Shown: positions 1 to 9,130, numbered from the stretch's first letter. The stretch: 64,000 nucleotides of DNA from Vibrio owensii CAIM 1854 = LMG 25443 (GCF_000817815.1 NZ_JPRD01000020.1:62001-126000), one strand, 5' to 3'. Made by a program: numbers and translations. The notes: a model not told the origin generated them from the letters alone.

Positions 1-363
1 CGCGTTGTGATATTCGAATTCGCGTTGGCTTTGGGTTTGCTTCGCTGCTGCCAATTGTTGCCATTTCGCGGAATCTGATTCACGTGCTTGGCGCAGTTCG
101 GCTTTGGCTTGTGCCACTTTCAATTGGTAACTGCTGGCATCGATAGCAAACAGTGGCTGACCTTTTTCAACCAATTCACCGTTGTTCACCATCACATCTG
201 TGATCACGCCAGATACCTCAGGCGCAATGGTTGCGACATTACGATGCAGTGTCGCTTGGGTGGTGAAAGGGGAAACATTATCTGAGGTGACTAAAAAAAC
301 GGAGAACAAAGCTGCCGCTGAAAAAACAGTGTATATCGCGTATTTATAAAAATTTTCTTTCAC
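1..363 (-). CDS. HlyD-family membrane fusion / efflux adaptor protein (N-terminal part)
   Basis: This is the first 121 codons of a periplasmic adaptor subunit of a multidrug or secretion pump; the rest lies left of the window. It begins with GTG at 363, preceded by an AGG-containing purine stretch. A single N-terminal membrane anchor (about residues 8-25, YAIYTVFSAAALFSVFLV) is followed by the biotinyl-lipoyl-like fold: the segment NVATIAPEVSGVITDVMV and NGELVEKGQPLFAID is the classic HlyD/EmrA lipoyl hairpin. After it a charged helix rich in Ala, Gln and Arg starts the coiled-coil hairpin. It is divergent from the LysR gene at 483, which is the likely regulator. The family call is firm; the substrate is unknown. 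Confidence 0.85.
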   Translation of the reverse strand, partial: MKENFYKYAIYTVFSAAALFSVFLVTSDNVSPFTTQATLHRNVATIAPEVSGVITDVMVNNGELVEKGQPLFAIDASSYQLKVAQAKAELRQARESDSAKWQQLAAAKQTQSQREFEYHNA

Positions 364-482
364 GTCTGTACCTAGTATTCATTCGTTATTAAGCGCCGCG
401 TTCACGGCATATTCGGGTCTCTTTTCTACGTGGGCTAGGTTATACTCATCTAAAATTGGAAAAAATAACCAATGGAAGAAGT

Positions 483-1403
483 ATGAATTCCATATTTGGA
501 AACGTTGATGATCTGTACCTGTTTTGCTCAGTGGTTGAGCAAGGTTCTCTGCTCGCGGCAGCGAAAAAGCTCGAACTGCCGGTCTCTACTATGTCTCGTC
601 GTTTATCGGCGCTGGAAGCACGTCTAGGATTGAGATTGCTGGAGAAGAAAGGCCGTGAGTTGGTGGCAACCGAGACAGGCTTACAGGCGTTTGATCAGCT
701 CAGCAGTGCGATGGCGCAGATTGAATCCGGCATCTTGCAGCTCAACCAGCAAAGCCAACAAGTCGAAGGGCGAATTCGATTGGTGATGCCAAGCCGCTTC
801 TACAATGACTTGGTCGACAAGGTGGTTGAGGACTACATCAAAACCTACCCAAAAGTGACCATTGATCTGCTGCTTAGCCAAGTGAATTCGATTCCAGAAA
901 CCGATCGTGATCTGGTGGTGACATTTGAATTGGACGGGTTAGATGACATGATCGCTCGTCCGTTGTTTAAAGCGGAACATGCCTTTTTTGTTAGCCCTGA
1001 GTACTTAGCGCAAGCGGGCGGCAGCATTGAAAGCTTAGAGGATTTAGCTAAGCAAGATTGGGTCGCCAGCACGCACACCACGCAAGTGCCTATTTACCAA
1101 CAAGACAAGTTGGTGGACATGCTCAACTGCAAGCCGCGCTTAGTGGTCAATGATATAACCGCAGTGATCAAAGCAGTAGAAAACGGCTTGGGGATCGCCT
1201 CGATTCCCATTCGTCATGTGAAACCTGAGCTGAATTTGGTGCAGGTCGCGCAGTCCTACAGTCGTGGGGATCGTCAAGCTTATCTGGTTTATCGCCAACG
1301 CAACTACCAGCCTAAGGCTCTCAGCTTAATGATTGAGGCGATATTGCAGGCTGCCGAAACACAAAACCATTCATCCTCTCTCAATACCATTCACTCCGCA
1401 TAA
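483..1403 (+). CDS. LysR-family transcriptional regulator
   Basis: A 306-residue DNA-binding regulator. The N-terminal winged helix-turn-helix is clear (FCSVVEQGSLLAAAKKLELPVSTMSRRLSALEARLGLRLLEKKGR, residues about 11-55), followed by an effector-binding domain of the periplasmic-binding-protein type. I chose ATG 483 rather than the upstream TTG at 456 because GGAAGAA sits just upstream of it and the HTH then starts at the usual distance from the N terminus. The gene is divergent from the HlyD-type adaptor across about 120 bp, the typical arrangement for a LysR protein controlling an efflux operon. That target is inferred from position only. Confidence 0.88.
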   Translation: MNSIFGNVDDLYLFCSVVEQGSLLAAAKKLELPVSTMSRRLSALEARLGLRLLEKKGRELVATETGLQAFDQLSSAMAQIESGILQLNQQSQQVEGRIRLVMPSRFYNDLVDKVVEDYIKTYPKVTIDLLLSQVNSIPETDRDLVVTFELDGLDDMIARPLFKAEHAFFVSPEYLAQAGGSIESLEDLAKQDWVASTHTTQVPIYQQDKLVDMLNCKPRLVVNDITAVIKAVENGLGIASIPIRHVKPELNLVQVAQSYSRGDRQAYLVYRQRNYQPKALSLMIEAILQAAETQNHSSSLNTIHSA

Positions 1404-1487
1404 CTGCCATTGGTCGCATGCAAAAGCAGCGTGCGATCTTCTCCCTTAATCTGAAACCATCAAATCACGTTCAACTAAGGACAGTAC

Positions 1488-2156
1488 ATGATGGTTTCTC
1501 AATCTCGCTCAATTAAAGCTCTTAAACTGGCAAGTACGTTTATCGCCGCATTTGCACTTAGCAGCAATCTGGCTCTGGCTAATCCAAGCGAGCGCACACT
1601 CAGTCAATTCAACCAAGCTGCGCAGGGTGACTCTGGCTTAGTTGATACCGTTTACGGCGAATTATCCAAACAACTCGAAGAGCAGGGCGCAACGCCGGTG
1701 ACCTTGGTTTACTTAGGCAGTGCGGAGACGTTGCAAGGTCGTGAGGCGTTTATGCCTTGGAACAAGATGAAGTTCACCGAGCGCGGTCTTGCCACAATCC
1801 AAAAAGGTTTGGACCTAATGGCGAATCAGCCAGTACCACTGCAAGAGCAACAACGCTTACAAGGCTTACCTGAATACCAACTGGCCACCGCCATGGCAGC
1901 CACTACCTTTACCTCTCTGCCAGATATGTTCAATCACTTTGAGCGCGGCTACGAGCTGTACCTTTCTCTGCTCGATGAACCGAGTTTTAGTCAGCAACCT
2001 TTTGCGGCTACTTCATGGATTTACCGTTATGCCATTGAAGCAGCGCTGCGCGCTGAAGACGTTCAACAAGCCAAAACATGGTTAGCGCAAATGGAGCAGT
2101 TGGGTGACAGCAATTTAGAAACGCAAACCGCAAAAGCGCTGCTAGCGAAATATTAG
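1488..2156 (+). CDS. Predicted periplasmic helical protein, first gene of ABC/LolA-like block
   Basis: A 222-residue protein with a Sec signal peptide (about residues 9-31, hydrophobic core ASTFIAAFALSSNLALA, cleavage near ALA-NP). The mature part is Gln/Leu/Ala rich and looks all-helical, possibly TPR-like near the C terminus (AATSWIYRYAIEAALRAEDVQQAKTWLAQMEQL). I do not recognise a named family. It ends 9 bp before the ATPase gene, so it is almost certainly cotranscribed with the ABC transporter and may be an accessory of it. ATG 1488 and ATG 1491 are both possible starts, with AAGGA upstream favouring this pair. Confidence 0.8.
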   Translation: MMVSQSRSIKALKLASTFIAAFALSSNLALANPSERTLSQFNQAAQGDSGLVDTVYGELSKQLEEQGATPVTLVYLGSAETLQGREAFMPWNKMKFTERGLATIQKGLDLMANQPVPLQEQQRLQGLPEYQLATAMAATTFTSLPDMFNHFERGYELYLSLLDEPSFSQQPFAATSWIYRYAIEAALRAEDVQQAKTWLAQMEQLGDSNLETQTAKALLAKY

Positions 2157-2165
2157 GGAGGCGTC

Positions 2166-2864
2166 ATGATCGTTTTTAATCAACTTAGTCGCGATTACGC
2201 CCTTGGCAACCAAACCGTACGTGCATTGCGAGACGTGTCTGGTGAAGTGTTTGCCGGCGAAATGGTGGCTCTGTGTGGACCGTCTGGCTCAGGCAAAAGC
2301 ACCTTACTTAACGTGCTTGGCATGCTGGATACTCAATACCAAGGTCAGGTGACATTTGCCGGTAGCCCATACCCAACCGGGCAAATGCAGGCGGCGAAAA
2401 TGCGCCGCGAAAAGCTTGGCTTTGTGTTCCAAAAATTCAACCTTGTCCCCGTGATGACGGCGCTAGAGAACGTGGCGTATCCGCTGCATCTCAACGGCTT
2501 TTCAAAAGCAGAACAAATCGAGCTCGCCACACAAATGTTAGAACACGTTGGCTTGTGCGAGTTTATTCATCACATGCCCGATAACTTGTCGGGCGGTCAG
2601 CAACAACGCGTGGCAATTGCGCGCGCCTTAGTGCACAAACCGGCGCTGGTGATTGCTGATGAGCCAACCGCAAGTCTTGATAGCCAAACTGCCAACAAGG
2701 TCATCGACATTATGAAAGGGCTCGGACACGAGCTTGGCACCACTTTTATCGTCGCTACACACGACCCTCGTATGGCATCTCGCTGCGATCGAACCATTGA
2801 GTTGGTGGATGGCAAAATCACCCAAACGCACGCGAGTGTGGAGGAGGTTTCATGGGCAAGCTAA
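2166..2864 (+). CDS. ABC transporter ATPase, LolD/MacB-type
   Basis: A 232-residue nucleotide-binding subunit of the type VII (MacB/LolCDE) ABC class. Walker A is GPSGSGKST (about residues 38-46), the Q-loop region reads FVFQKFNLVPVMTALENV, the signature is LSGGQQQRVAIARAL and Walker B is ALVIADEPTASLD, followed by the H-loop (VATHD). GGGAG precedes the start. It overlaps the permease start by 13 bp, so the two are translationally coupled. These transporters work mechanically, extracting lipids or lipoproteins from the inner membrane or driving periplasmic events. The pairing with the permease at 2852 and LolA-like protein at 4113 suggests lipid or lipoprotein traffic (inference). Confidence 0.92.
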   Translation: MIVFNQLSRDYALGNQTVRALRDVSGEVFAGEMVALCGPSGSGKSTLLNVLGMLDTQYQGQVTFAGSPYPTGQMQAAKMRREKLGFVFQKFNLVPVMTALENVAYPLHLNGFSKAEQIELATQMLEHVGLCEFIHHMPDNLSGGQQQRVAIARALVHKPALVIADEPTASLDSQTANKVIDIMKGLGHELGTTFIVATHDPRMASRCDRTIELVDGKITQTHASVEEVSWAS

Positions 2865-4120
2865 TTCCTGTTTCGGTTCGCCTTGCTTGGTTGAATCTGC
2901 AACGCAATCGCCGCCGCAGTTTATTGTCGATGCTGATCATCGCCATTGCGGTGTTTGCGTTAACCAGTGCGGGTGGTTTTGGTCTTTACACCTACGACAG
3001 TTTGAAAGAATCGACAGCACGTGACACGGGGCATCTGACGTTAACCACGCCGGGTTATTTCGCCAAAGAAGAAGAGATGCCGCTGAGTAACGGTTTAACT
3101 CATGCCGACGACATCACCAAGCAATTGATTGGGTTGAATGAAGTGCGAGGTGTGCAGCCTCGAGTTGAGTTCAGTGGCTTGATTTCCAACGGCAACAAGT
3201 CGTCGATCTTTATCGGTATTGGCGTTAACGAACGCGAATTCGATATGAAAGGACCGTTTTTAGACGTACGTGAAGGGCAGACGCTGTCCAACATTCATGC
3301 ATCGCGTTATGACCCAGCAGAGCCAGAAGTGATGCTTGGCGTTGATTTGGCGAACAACTTAAGCGTACACGTTGGCGATTGGATTACCTTGCTGGCGACC
3401 ACAACCGACGGTGCATTGAACGCGTATGACTTCAAAGTACGTGGCATCTACTCAACCGGCGTACCTGAGCTTGATAAACGCCAGTTGTATGTGCACATCA
3501 ACAGCGCGCAATCGCTGCTCGGTTCAGACAAAGTCAGCGCGTTATCTGTCTTTCTGTTCGATACCAGTTTAACTAACCAAGTCGAGCAACAAGTGGCTTC
3601 GGTTCTGAGTAAGCAAAAACAGAACTTTGGTGATCAAGATATTGAAATTACGCCTTGGCAAGAACGTGCGTTCTTTTATCTCAAGGTGAAAGATTTGTAC
3701 GACCGTATCTTCGGCATCATGGGTGCAGTGATGGCGCTGGTGGTCTTTGTTGCGCTGTTCAACACCATGACCATGTCGGTGACTGAACGCACCCGTGAAA
3801 TTGGCACCTTGTCAGCACTTGGTAGCTACCCTCGCGAAATTATTGCTGGGTTCTTGCGCGAAGCAGGCTTACTTGCGGTGATTGGCAGCTTAATCGGCGC
3901 TTTGTTCACTGCACTAGTCACCATTTTACTGATGGTCGTGGATGTGCAAATGCCGCCACCGCCAGGACGCACAGAAGGTTACCCATTGACGATTTACTTC
4001 TCTTGGGAGCTGGTGGCTGTCGCAGGATTCGCAGTATTGATGATTTGTTTGATTGCGGCGTTTTTCTCGGCGCGCAAAGGGGTGAACAAGCCAATTACGG
4101 AGGCACTGATTTATGTTTAA
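2852..4120 (+). CDS. FtsX/LolCE-type ABC transporter permease
   Basis: A 422-residue permease with the LolC/LolE/MacB plan. One N-terminal transmembrane helix (about residues 20-45) is followed by a large periplasmic domain (about 50-280) and three C-terminal helices (about 285-310, 335-362 and 385-410). The cytoplasmic loop with TERTREIGTLSALGSYPREI is the FtsX-family coupling region. GGAGGAGG lies 4 bp before the ATG. Its start overlaps the ATPase gene and its end overlaps the next gene by 8 bp. Only one permease gene is present, so a homodimer with two ATPase subunits is expected. Confidence 0.9.
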   Translation: MGKLIPVSVRLAWLNLQRNRRRSLLSMLIIAIAVFALTSAGGFGLYTYDSLKESTARDTGHLTLTTPGYFAKEEEMPLSNGLTHADDITKQLIGLNEVRGVQPRVEFSGLISNGNKSSIFIGIGVNEREFDMKGPFLDVREGQTLSNIHASRYDPAEPEVMLGVDLANNLSVHVGDWITLLATTTDGALNAYDFKVRGIYSTGVPELDKRQLYVHINSAQSLLGSDKVSALSVFLFDTSLTNQVEQQVASVLSKQKQNFGDQDIEITPWQERAFFYLKVKDLYDRIFGIMGAVMALVVFVALFNTMTMSVTERTREIGTLSALGSYPREIIAGFLREAGLLAVIGSLIGALFTALVTILLMVVDVQMPPPPGRTEGYPLTIYFSWELVAVAGFAVLMICLIAAFFSARKGVNKPITEALIYV

Positions 4121-4898
4121 TTTCAAATCACTATTACCAATTGCATTGCTGACGGTAACTGGCGTTGCAAGCATGAATGTCAGTGCGAATGAAACAGCAC
4201 TAGATGCACAGCAAGTTGCGCAATTGATTGAAAAAGCGGACAGCTACCGCTTGCAAGATGATTCCTCCAAAGTGGTGTCACTGGTGCGCTTATATCAAGA
4301 CCAAGAGTTAGATAAAACCCGCCTTTACCACGTGTACACGCGTCCAAATCGTGAATCGCTGGTGGTGTTCAAATCAGCAGTCGAAGCTGGGCAAAAGATG
4401 CTGATGATGGGCGACAACTACTGGCTGCAAATGCCTAAGAGCCGCCGTCCGATTCGCATTACGCCGATGCAAAAGCTGCTTGGGGAAGCGTCTATCGGCG
4501 ACATCTCAACCCTGACGTGGAGCCAAGATTATCAAGGTGAATGGAAAGCGACAGAAACCGTTTCGGTGAACGGAGAAAGTGTCGCGGCTTATCATCTTGT
4601 TCTAACCGCGAAGACCAAAGGGGCGAGCTATCAGAAGATCGACTTGTGGTTGTCTGAGCAAGATGCGTTTCCTATCAAAGCCGATCTTTACTTGCGCTCT
4701 GGCAAACTCGCCAAGCAAGCGCAATACGGACGTGCAACCGACAACGGTGAAGACTACGTCAGTGAGATGACCTTGCTTGATAGCATTCAGCCGAGCAAAA
4801 AGACCGTTATCGAGTACCAAGAAATCGTGCCTTGGCAACTGGATAACAAGTTCTACAACCCAAGCTATCTGCCTAAAGCCAATACGACTCAGCTTTAG
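4113..4898 (+). CDS. LolA-like outer-membrane lipoprotein-sorting family protein
   Basis: A 261-residue exported protein with a signal peptide (residues 1 to about 25, cleavage near VSA-NE). The mature part matches the LolA/LolB-like fold family often annotated as outer membrane lipoprotein-sorting protein: LYHVYTRPNRESLVVFKSAVEAGQKMLMMGDNYWLQMPKSRRPIRITPMQKLLGEASIGDI is a conserved stretch of that family. Its likely role is a periplasmic carrier or acceptor of a lipidated or hydrophobic cargo delivered by the ABC transporter upstream. GGAGG inside the permease gene provides the ribosome binding site. The cargo is unknown. It is not the housekeeping LolA, which is shorter and monocistronic with different context. 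Confidence 0.85.
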   Translation: MFNFKSLLPIALLTVTGVASMNVSANETALDAQQVAQLIEKADSYRLQDDSSKVVSLVRLYQDQELDKTRLYHVYTRPNRESLVVFKSAVEAGQKMLMMGDNYWLQMPKSRRPIRITPMQKLLGEASIGDISTLTWSQDYQGEWKATETVSVNGESVAAYHLVLTAKTKGASYQKIDLWLSEQDAFPIKADLYLRSGKLAKQAQYGRATDNGEDYVSEMTLLDSIQPSKKTVIEYQEIVPWQLDNKFYNPSYLPKANTTQL

Positions 4899-4943
4899 CC
4901 TGAACTCCGAAAATAGAACCATAAAAACGAGCAAGGAAGTTAC

Positions 4944-6290
4944 ATGAAATCGCACCAGCCTAACCTTAACAAAAGCACCAGTTTGTTGATTGCTGCCTCA
5001 TTGTGTGTGGGCGCGTCAGCCCCTGCTTTTGCCAATGACGAACTGAGTTTTGAGTGGGATTGGGCTGTCAGTTACGAAACTGCCAAGCAGCGTGACAGCG
5101 CATTTATGCAGGCGCAGGGCAGTTCTCGTGATTCACTTAATGCACTGTTGGATGTGCAAGTGAACTATCAAAACTTCAGTGGCTTGTTCGCTCTGTACAG
5201 CCAAGGTTTGTACCTCAATCAACAAGGTGAGAGTGACTGGTGGAGTGAAGCTGATAGCCAGTTGCTGATTCGTGAGCTGGCTTGGCTAGGGGAGTGGCAA
5301 GTCGGTGATACCACTCTGGATGTGAGTTTGGGTAAGTTACGCGTGGATTGGGGCGTGGGTTATGGCTACCGACCTTTGGATCTGTTTAAGCCTTATCGAC
5401 AAAATCCTGTTGGCTTAGTAGCAGAAGAAGGTGCGGGTGTGTTTTCACTTTCACACTACGATATGGAAGGCGAGTGGACGGTGATTGCGACGGATTCAAG
5501 CTGGGGGCAACAAGACCAAAGTGCACTGGATCAAGCCGCAGAGCAGCAAGGTGTTGGTATTCGTCGTTATGCGCTGGTGGGTGATACCGAGTATCAACTT
5601 ATTGGTTATTACGATGATGTGCGCCGAGGTTTACTTGGCGCCAGTGCCATTGCTGTGTGGGATGAATCTATCGCCATGCACGGATCCATGCTGTGGCAAA
5701 AGCAAAGTGTTGGCTATCAGTTTCAGCAGGATGATCTTTACCGACCCGTTTCGGTTGAGGAGCAGGGCAGTGCATTCCAAGCCTTAATTGGATTGAACTG
5801 GGCAAACCAAGCCGGACACAACGTGATTGCTGAATATTGGTACGACAGCCGTGCATGGTCGAAAAGCGAATGGCAACAAGCAATAGAGCGTGGCGAATTA
5901 CTCTCTCAGCTCCCTGAACCTAACAACTCTCTGTTGGCTAGCAGCGCTCTACTTGCGACAAGTTACGCCCAAGGGTTTCAGCACGCCAATATCGTTCAGC
6001 ATAACGTAATGCTGCACTGGAGTTGGGATTTGGAAGCGTGGGCTGCATGGAACGGTAAAGCGGATATGGGCTGGCTAAGTGATGTAACCCCTACGTTGGA
6101 TGTGATGCTGTCGCCACAAGATGGTGGTGTGATCGTCACGCAGTGGCTTAACTACCAATGGATTGATACCGGCGATCAAAGTGTAGAAGTGGAAGTTGCC
6201 GCACGCTTTTTAACCGGAGACGACCAATCTGCTTACGCACAAATCAATGATAAGCATATGATTGTATTTAACATCAAAGGGAAATTCTAA
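4944..6290 (+). CDS. Predicted outer-membrane beta-barrel protein
   Basis: A 448-residue protein with a signal peptide (cleavage near AFA-ND, about residue 31). The mature part has alternating hydrophobic/polar strands rich in Trp, Tyr and Gln, and ends in Phe (IVFNIKGKF), the usual C-terminal barrel signature recognised by the BAM complex. Segments such as LRVDWGVGYGYRPLDLFKPYRQNPVGL resemble barrels that accompany LolA-like and exporter genes (for example DUF1302-type), but I cannot assign a named family. It has a strong AAGGAAG site. Position after the LolA-like gene suggests the outer-membrane end of the same pathway (inference). Confidence 0.82.
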   Translation: MKSHQPNLNKSTSLLIAASLCVGASAPAFANDELSFEWDWAVSYETAKQRDSAFMQAQGSSRDSLNALLDVQVNYQNFSGLFALYSQGLYLNQQGESDWWSEADSQLLIRELAWLGEWQVGDTTLDVSLGKLRVDWGVGYGYRPLDLFKPYRQNPVGLVAEEGAGVFSLSHYDMEGEWTVIATDSSWGQQDQSALDQAAEQQGVGIRRYALVGDTEYQLIGYYDDVRRGLLGASAIAVWDESIAMHGSMLWQKQSVGYQFQQDDLYRPVSVEEQGSAFQALIGLNWANQAGHNVIAEYWYDSRAWSKSEWQQAIERGELLSQLPEPNNSLLASSALLATSYAQGFQHANIVQHNVMLHWSWDLEAWAAWNGKADMGWLSDVTPTLDVMLSPQDGGVIVTQWLNYQWIDTGDQSVEVEVAARFLTGDDQSAYAQINDKHMIVFNIKGKF

Positions 6291-7313
6291 ATGTGTTCAG
6301 CAAAATCAGTGGTGAAAAGTGGATGGCCGCGTAGCTTATTAGTGACCACGGCATTTTGTCTCTTTATCGCAGCAATGACGCTCTCGGTTTGGGGCGGTCC
6401 ATTTTACATTCATGTGGCGGTTAGCTTTGGATTTGGCTATTCGGCTATCTTCTTCTCATGGCTTGTCGACCGCTTGTTTCCTACCATTCCTCGTTTGGCG
6501 GAAGTGGCTATCTCGCTGACGGCATGCTTATTGTTTGGTGTGGTGAACGCTCAGCTTTGGCTTGGGGAATACTTCGGTATCTCAAGTATGCTGTCGGTTG
6601 GTCTCATGGGGTTGTTATTCAGTGCAATGTGCTTTTTCTATTTCTACTCACGCGAGCAACATGCGATCGCTCAACGAGAGTTGGAAGCCATCAAACGCGA
6701 GAAAGCAGAGCAAGATCGTGCGCTGTTGCTGAGCCAGCTTAAGCAGATGCAAAGCCAGATTGAACCGCATTTCTTATTCAATACTTTGGCAAATATCAGT
6801 GCGCTCATGTCGCAAGATGTTGATAAAGCCAAGCTGATGCTAGAACAGTTAACCGCGTTACTCCGTGCAACGCTAAAAAGCTCACGCGAAGAACACACCA
6901 CCATAGACAATGAAACGGCGTTACTTGAGGCTTACTTAGGCATCCAGCAAACCCGTTTAGGTGACCGACTCAGCTACAAGATTGAGGTGGAAGAGGGACT
7001 AGGCAGAACCGAGTTACCGCCGATGATGCTCCAACCTTTAATCGAAAACGCTATCATCCATGGTATTGAGCCGAAGCAAGAAGGTGGCGAAGTCAGTTTG
7101 CTCATCAAGCGCGAACAACAGAACTTGAAGATCGAAGTCAGAGACACGGGTGTTGGCTTGAATCACGTTAGTGGGCACATGGGCTCTGGCGTGGGTTTAA
7201 GTAATCTCAAGCAGCGAGTTGAAGCTTTGTTCGCAGGGCAAGGAGAGGTCTCTATCAGTGAGTCTGCTCAGGGTGGCGTTTGTGTTCACCTGAGTTGGCC
7301 AATGGAATCGTAA
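6291..7313 (+). CDS. LytS/YpdA-type sensor histidine kinase
   Basis: A 340-residue membrane kinase. Four hydrophobic helices (about residues 15-35, 40-62, 71-90 and 98-120) are followed by a coiled linker and a His_kinase domain. The phosphoacceptor is His160 in QSQIEPHFLFNTLANISALM. The ATP-binding N box is LQPLIENAIIHGIEP, and the glycine-rich boxes are RDTGVGL and GSGVGLSNLKQRV. It has no extended periplasmic sensor domain, so it probably senses something in or at the membrane. The ATG directly follows the barrel gene's stop codon, with AAGGGA inside that gene as the ribosome binding site. Its partner is the response regulator at 7329. Confidence 0.92.
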   Translation: MCSAKSVVKSGWPRSLLVTTAFCLFIAAMTLSVWGGPFYIHVAVSFGFGYSAIFFSWLVDRLFPTIPRLAEVAISLTACLLFGVVNAQLWLGEYFGISSMLSVGLMGLLFSAMCFFYFYSREQHAIAQRELEAIKREKAEQDRALLLSQLKQMQSQIEPHFLFNTLANISALMSQDVDKAKLMLEQLTALLRATLKSSREEHTTIDNETALLEAYLGIQQTRLGDRLSYKIEVEEGLGRTELPPMMLQPLIENAIIHGIEPKQEGGEVSLLIKREQQNLKIEVRDTGVGLNHVSGHMGSGVGLSNLKQRVEALFAGQGEVSISESAQGGVCVHLSWPMES

Positions 7314-7328
7314 TCAAGGAAGAAAGGA

Positions 7329-8120
7329 ATGAATACAGGGTTTACAGCCATTATTGCTGATGATGAACCGCTATTGAGGCGTCATCTTGATAAAAGCCTA
7401 GCTGAAGTGTGGCCAGAGCTAGAGGTAATAGCCAAAGTCGCCGATGGTGAACAAGCGTTGCAAGCCATTGAGCAAAGCCAACCTGACATTGCGTTTCTTG
7501 ATATTCGTATGCCAGTTCTGGATGGCATGACACTAGCGCAAAAACTCAATCAACTCTCCAATCCACCTTTGATTGTGTTTGTCACCGCGTACGATGATTA
7601 CGCCATCAAAGCTTTTGAGCAAAATGCCGCCGATTATTTGCTCAAGCCTATCTCGGATGAGCGCCTACTGACGACGTGTGAAAGAGTGAAAACACGCCTT
7701 GCTAAGCGAGAGCAAGAGAGCAGTAATGTGCAGATGAGCAGCCTGTTAGAGCAACTGCAGCAATTATCTGCTCCACAAACGCCGCAATATCTTCAGTGGA
7801 TCAAAGCGACGCAAGGGGAAGATATTCATCTGATCGCCACGTCTGATGTGCTGTATTTCAAAGCGGAAGAAAAATACGTTTCTGTATATGCCCAACAAGG
7901 ACAAGGCAAAGTGCAGGAGTATTTGATTCGCACATCGTTGAAAGAGTTGATAGGGCAGCTTAATCCAGAACAGTTCTGGCAAGTGCACCGTTCAAGCGTG
8001 GTGCAAGTGTGCAAAATTAACAAAGTAAACAAAGACTTTGCTGGCAGAATGTTTGTGCATGTTGGAGAAAGTAAGCTCCCTGTGAGCCGTGCATCTCAAA
8101 GTTTGTTCAAAGGGATGTAA
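7329..8120 (+). CDS. LytTR-family response regulator
   Basis: A 263-residue response regulator. The receiver domain (about residues 6-125) carries the acidic pair DD11-12, phosphoacceptor Asp58 ([10 protein letters not shown]), the Thr in VTAYDDYA and the Lys in YLLKPI. The C-terminal LytTR DNA-binding domain (about 155-260) reads [24 protein letters not shown], then [39 protein letters not shown] precedes the start 15 bp after the kinase gene. It is very likely phosphorylated by that kinase. Control of the 1488-6290 genes is a natural guess but not shown by the sequence. Confidence 0.93.
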   Translation: MNTGFTAIIADDEPLLRRHLDKSLAEVWPELEVIAKVADGEQALQAIEQSQPDIAFLDIRMPVLDGMTLAQKLNQLSNPPLIVFVTAYDDYAIKAFEQNAADYLLKPISDERLLTTCERVKTRLAKREQESSNVQMSSLLEQLQQLSAPQTPQYLQWIKATQGEDIHLIATSDVLYFKAEEKYVSVYAQQGQGKVQEYLIRTSLKELIGQLNPEQFWQVHRSSVVQVCKINKVNKDFAGRMFVHVGESKLPVSRASQSLFKGM

Positions 8121-8188
8121 TTGCTAGAACTGCTCACTCTTTACACTGTAAACTCGCTGCTCTTAACCCACATTATCAAGGAAGATAA

Positions 8189-8824
8189 ATGAGTTATCGC
8201 GTAACCCTGTTAAATGCGACAGGAGAGTTGTCTCCAATCTCTGAGTATTTACATCAGAAACTTGATGATCTGAGCTCACAGCTTTCTAGTTACTTTGATT
8301 TAAGTAACATTGACCTCACCGTTAGCCCGTTTGATCGCAATGACGTACCGCAGACGGGGATTGGCGGCTATTGCTTAAGTGCCTATCGTGTAGAGATTCT
8401 GCTTGATACTCAACGTGCTGATATTAAAAACGTTATTGAGAAAGAACTAGCTGCGGTGTTAGCGCATGAGTTGCATCACCTGTTCCGTATGCGAGCCGGA
8501 GAGAATGGCGTTGCACTTGGTGATGTGCTGATTATGGAAGGGTTAGCTTGTCATTTCGAACGTAAGGTGAATGGAGGCATCACTCCGAGCTTGTTTGAGC
8601 AAATCAAAGATCAAGATTGGCGCCCTTTCTACGCTGAGGTGAAAGACAAGTTGACCAGCTTAGATTACAACTTCGACGCTTACTTTCTTGGCTGCGATGA
8701 AAGCCGCTGGCCGAAATACATGGGGTATTGGGTTGGGTACAACCTTGTTGCTGAATATCTGGCTGACTTTCAAGGCTCTGAACTGGATTTGGTTGGAGCC
8801 AAAGCTGAGCTTTTCTATCAATAA
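8189..8824 (+). CDS. Putative zinc metalloprotease, DUF2268-type
   Basis: A 211-residue cytoplasmic protein with no signal peptide. The zinc-binding motif is HELHH (His93, Glu94, His97) in AVLAHELHHLFRM, with a third ligand candidate Glu117 in IMEGLACHFE. This layout fits the DUF2268 predicted Zn-dependent protease family. ATG 8189 has CAAGGAAGATAA just upstream. It follows the response regulator by 68 bp and has its own leader with a short TTTACAGTGTAAA-like inverted repeat, so it may be a separate transcript. Substrate unknown. Confidence 0.8.
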   Translation: MSYRVTLLNATGELSPISEYLHQKLDDLSSQLSSYFDLSNIDLTVSPFDRNDVPQTGIGGYCLSAYRVEILLDTQRADIKNVIEKELAAVLAHELHHLFRMRAGENGVALGDVLIMEGLACHFERKVNGGITPSLFEQIKDQDWRPFYAEVKDKLTSLDYNFDAYFLGCDESRWPKYMGYWVGYNLVAEYLADFQGSELDLVGAKAELFYQ

Positions 8825-8842
8825 CTCCGGCACAAGCCAAAC

Positions 8843-9109
8843 TATACCCAAGTAACCTCGAGATGCTAGGTTCAGCGAGAATGACTTGGTTTGTAGACGC
8901 GGCGGCGATTTAAAGGTTTGGTGGGCCCAATTCGAGAATCGACAACAAAGTATACAAGCCAAGACAACTCGCCCTTTGGGAGCGTGTCATTGACTCGACT
9001 TCTGCGTCAAACAACTTGGAAAGAGCTGGCTATTACGCTGCGTTGTTTTCCTTGACCTCGAATCAATGACAACGCTCTGAATCCTGCATCTTGAAGTCAC
9101 TTGGGTATA
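8843..9109. repeat. 267-bp palindromic MITE-like intergenic repeat
   Basis: The element has imperfect terminal inverted repeats. The left end starts TATACCCAAGTAACCTCGAG and the reverse complement of the right end starts TATACCCAAGTGACTTCAAG. A second inner inverted repeat pairs GAGCGTGTCATTGACTCGAC (about 8977-8996) with GTCATTGATTCGAGGTCAAG read on the opposite strand (about 9051-9070). No open reading frame of note lies inside. It sits between two convergent genes. The structure is that of a non-autonomous miniature element or ERIC-like repeat; Vibrio genomes carry dispersed palindromes with this kind of end, but copy number cannot be judged from one window. Confidence 0.7.
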
Positions 9110-9130
9110 ATCGGCTGAGTCATAAAAACA

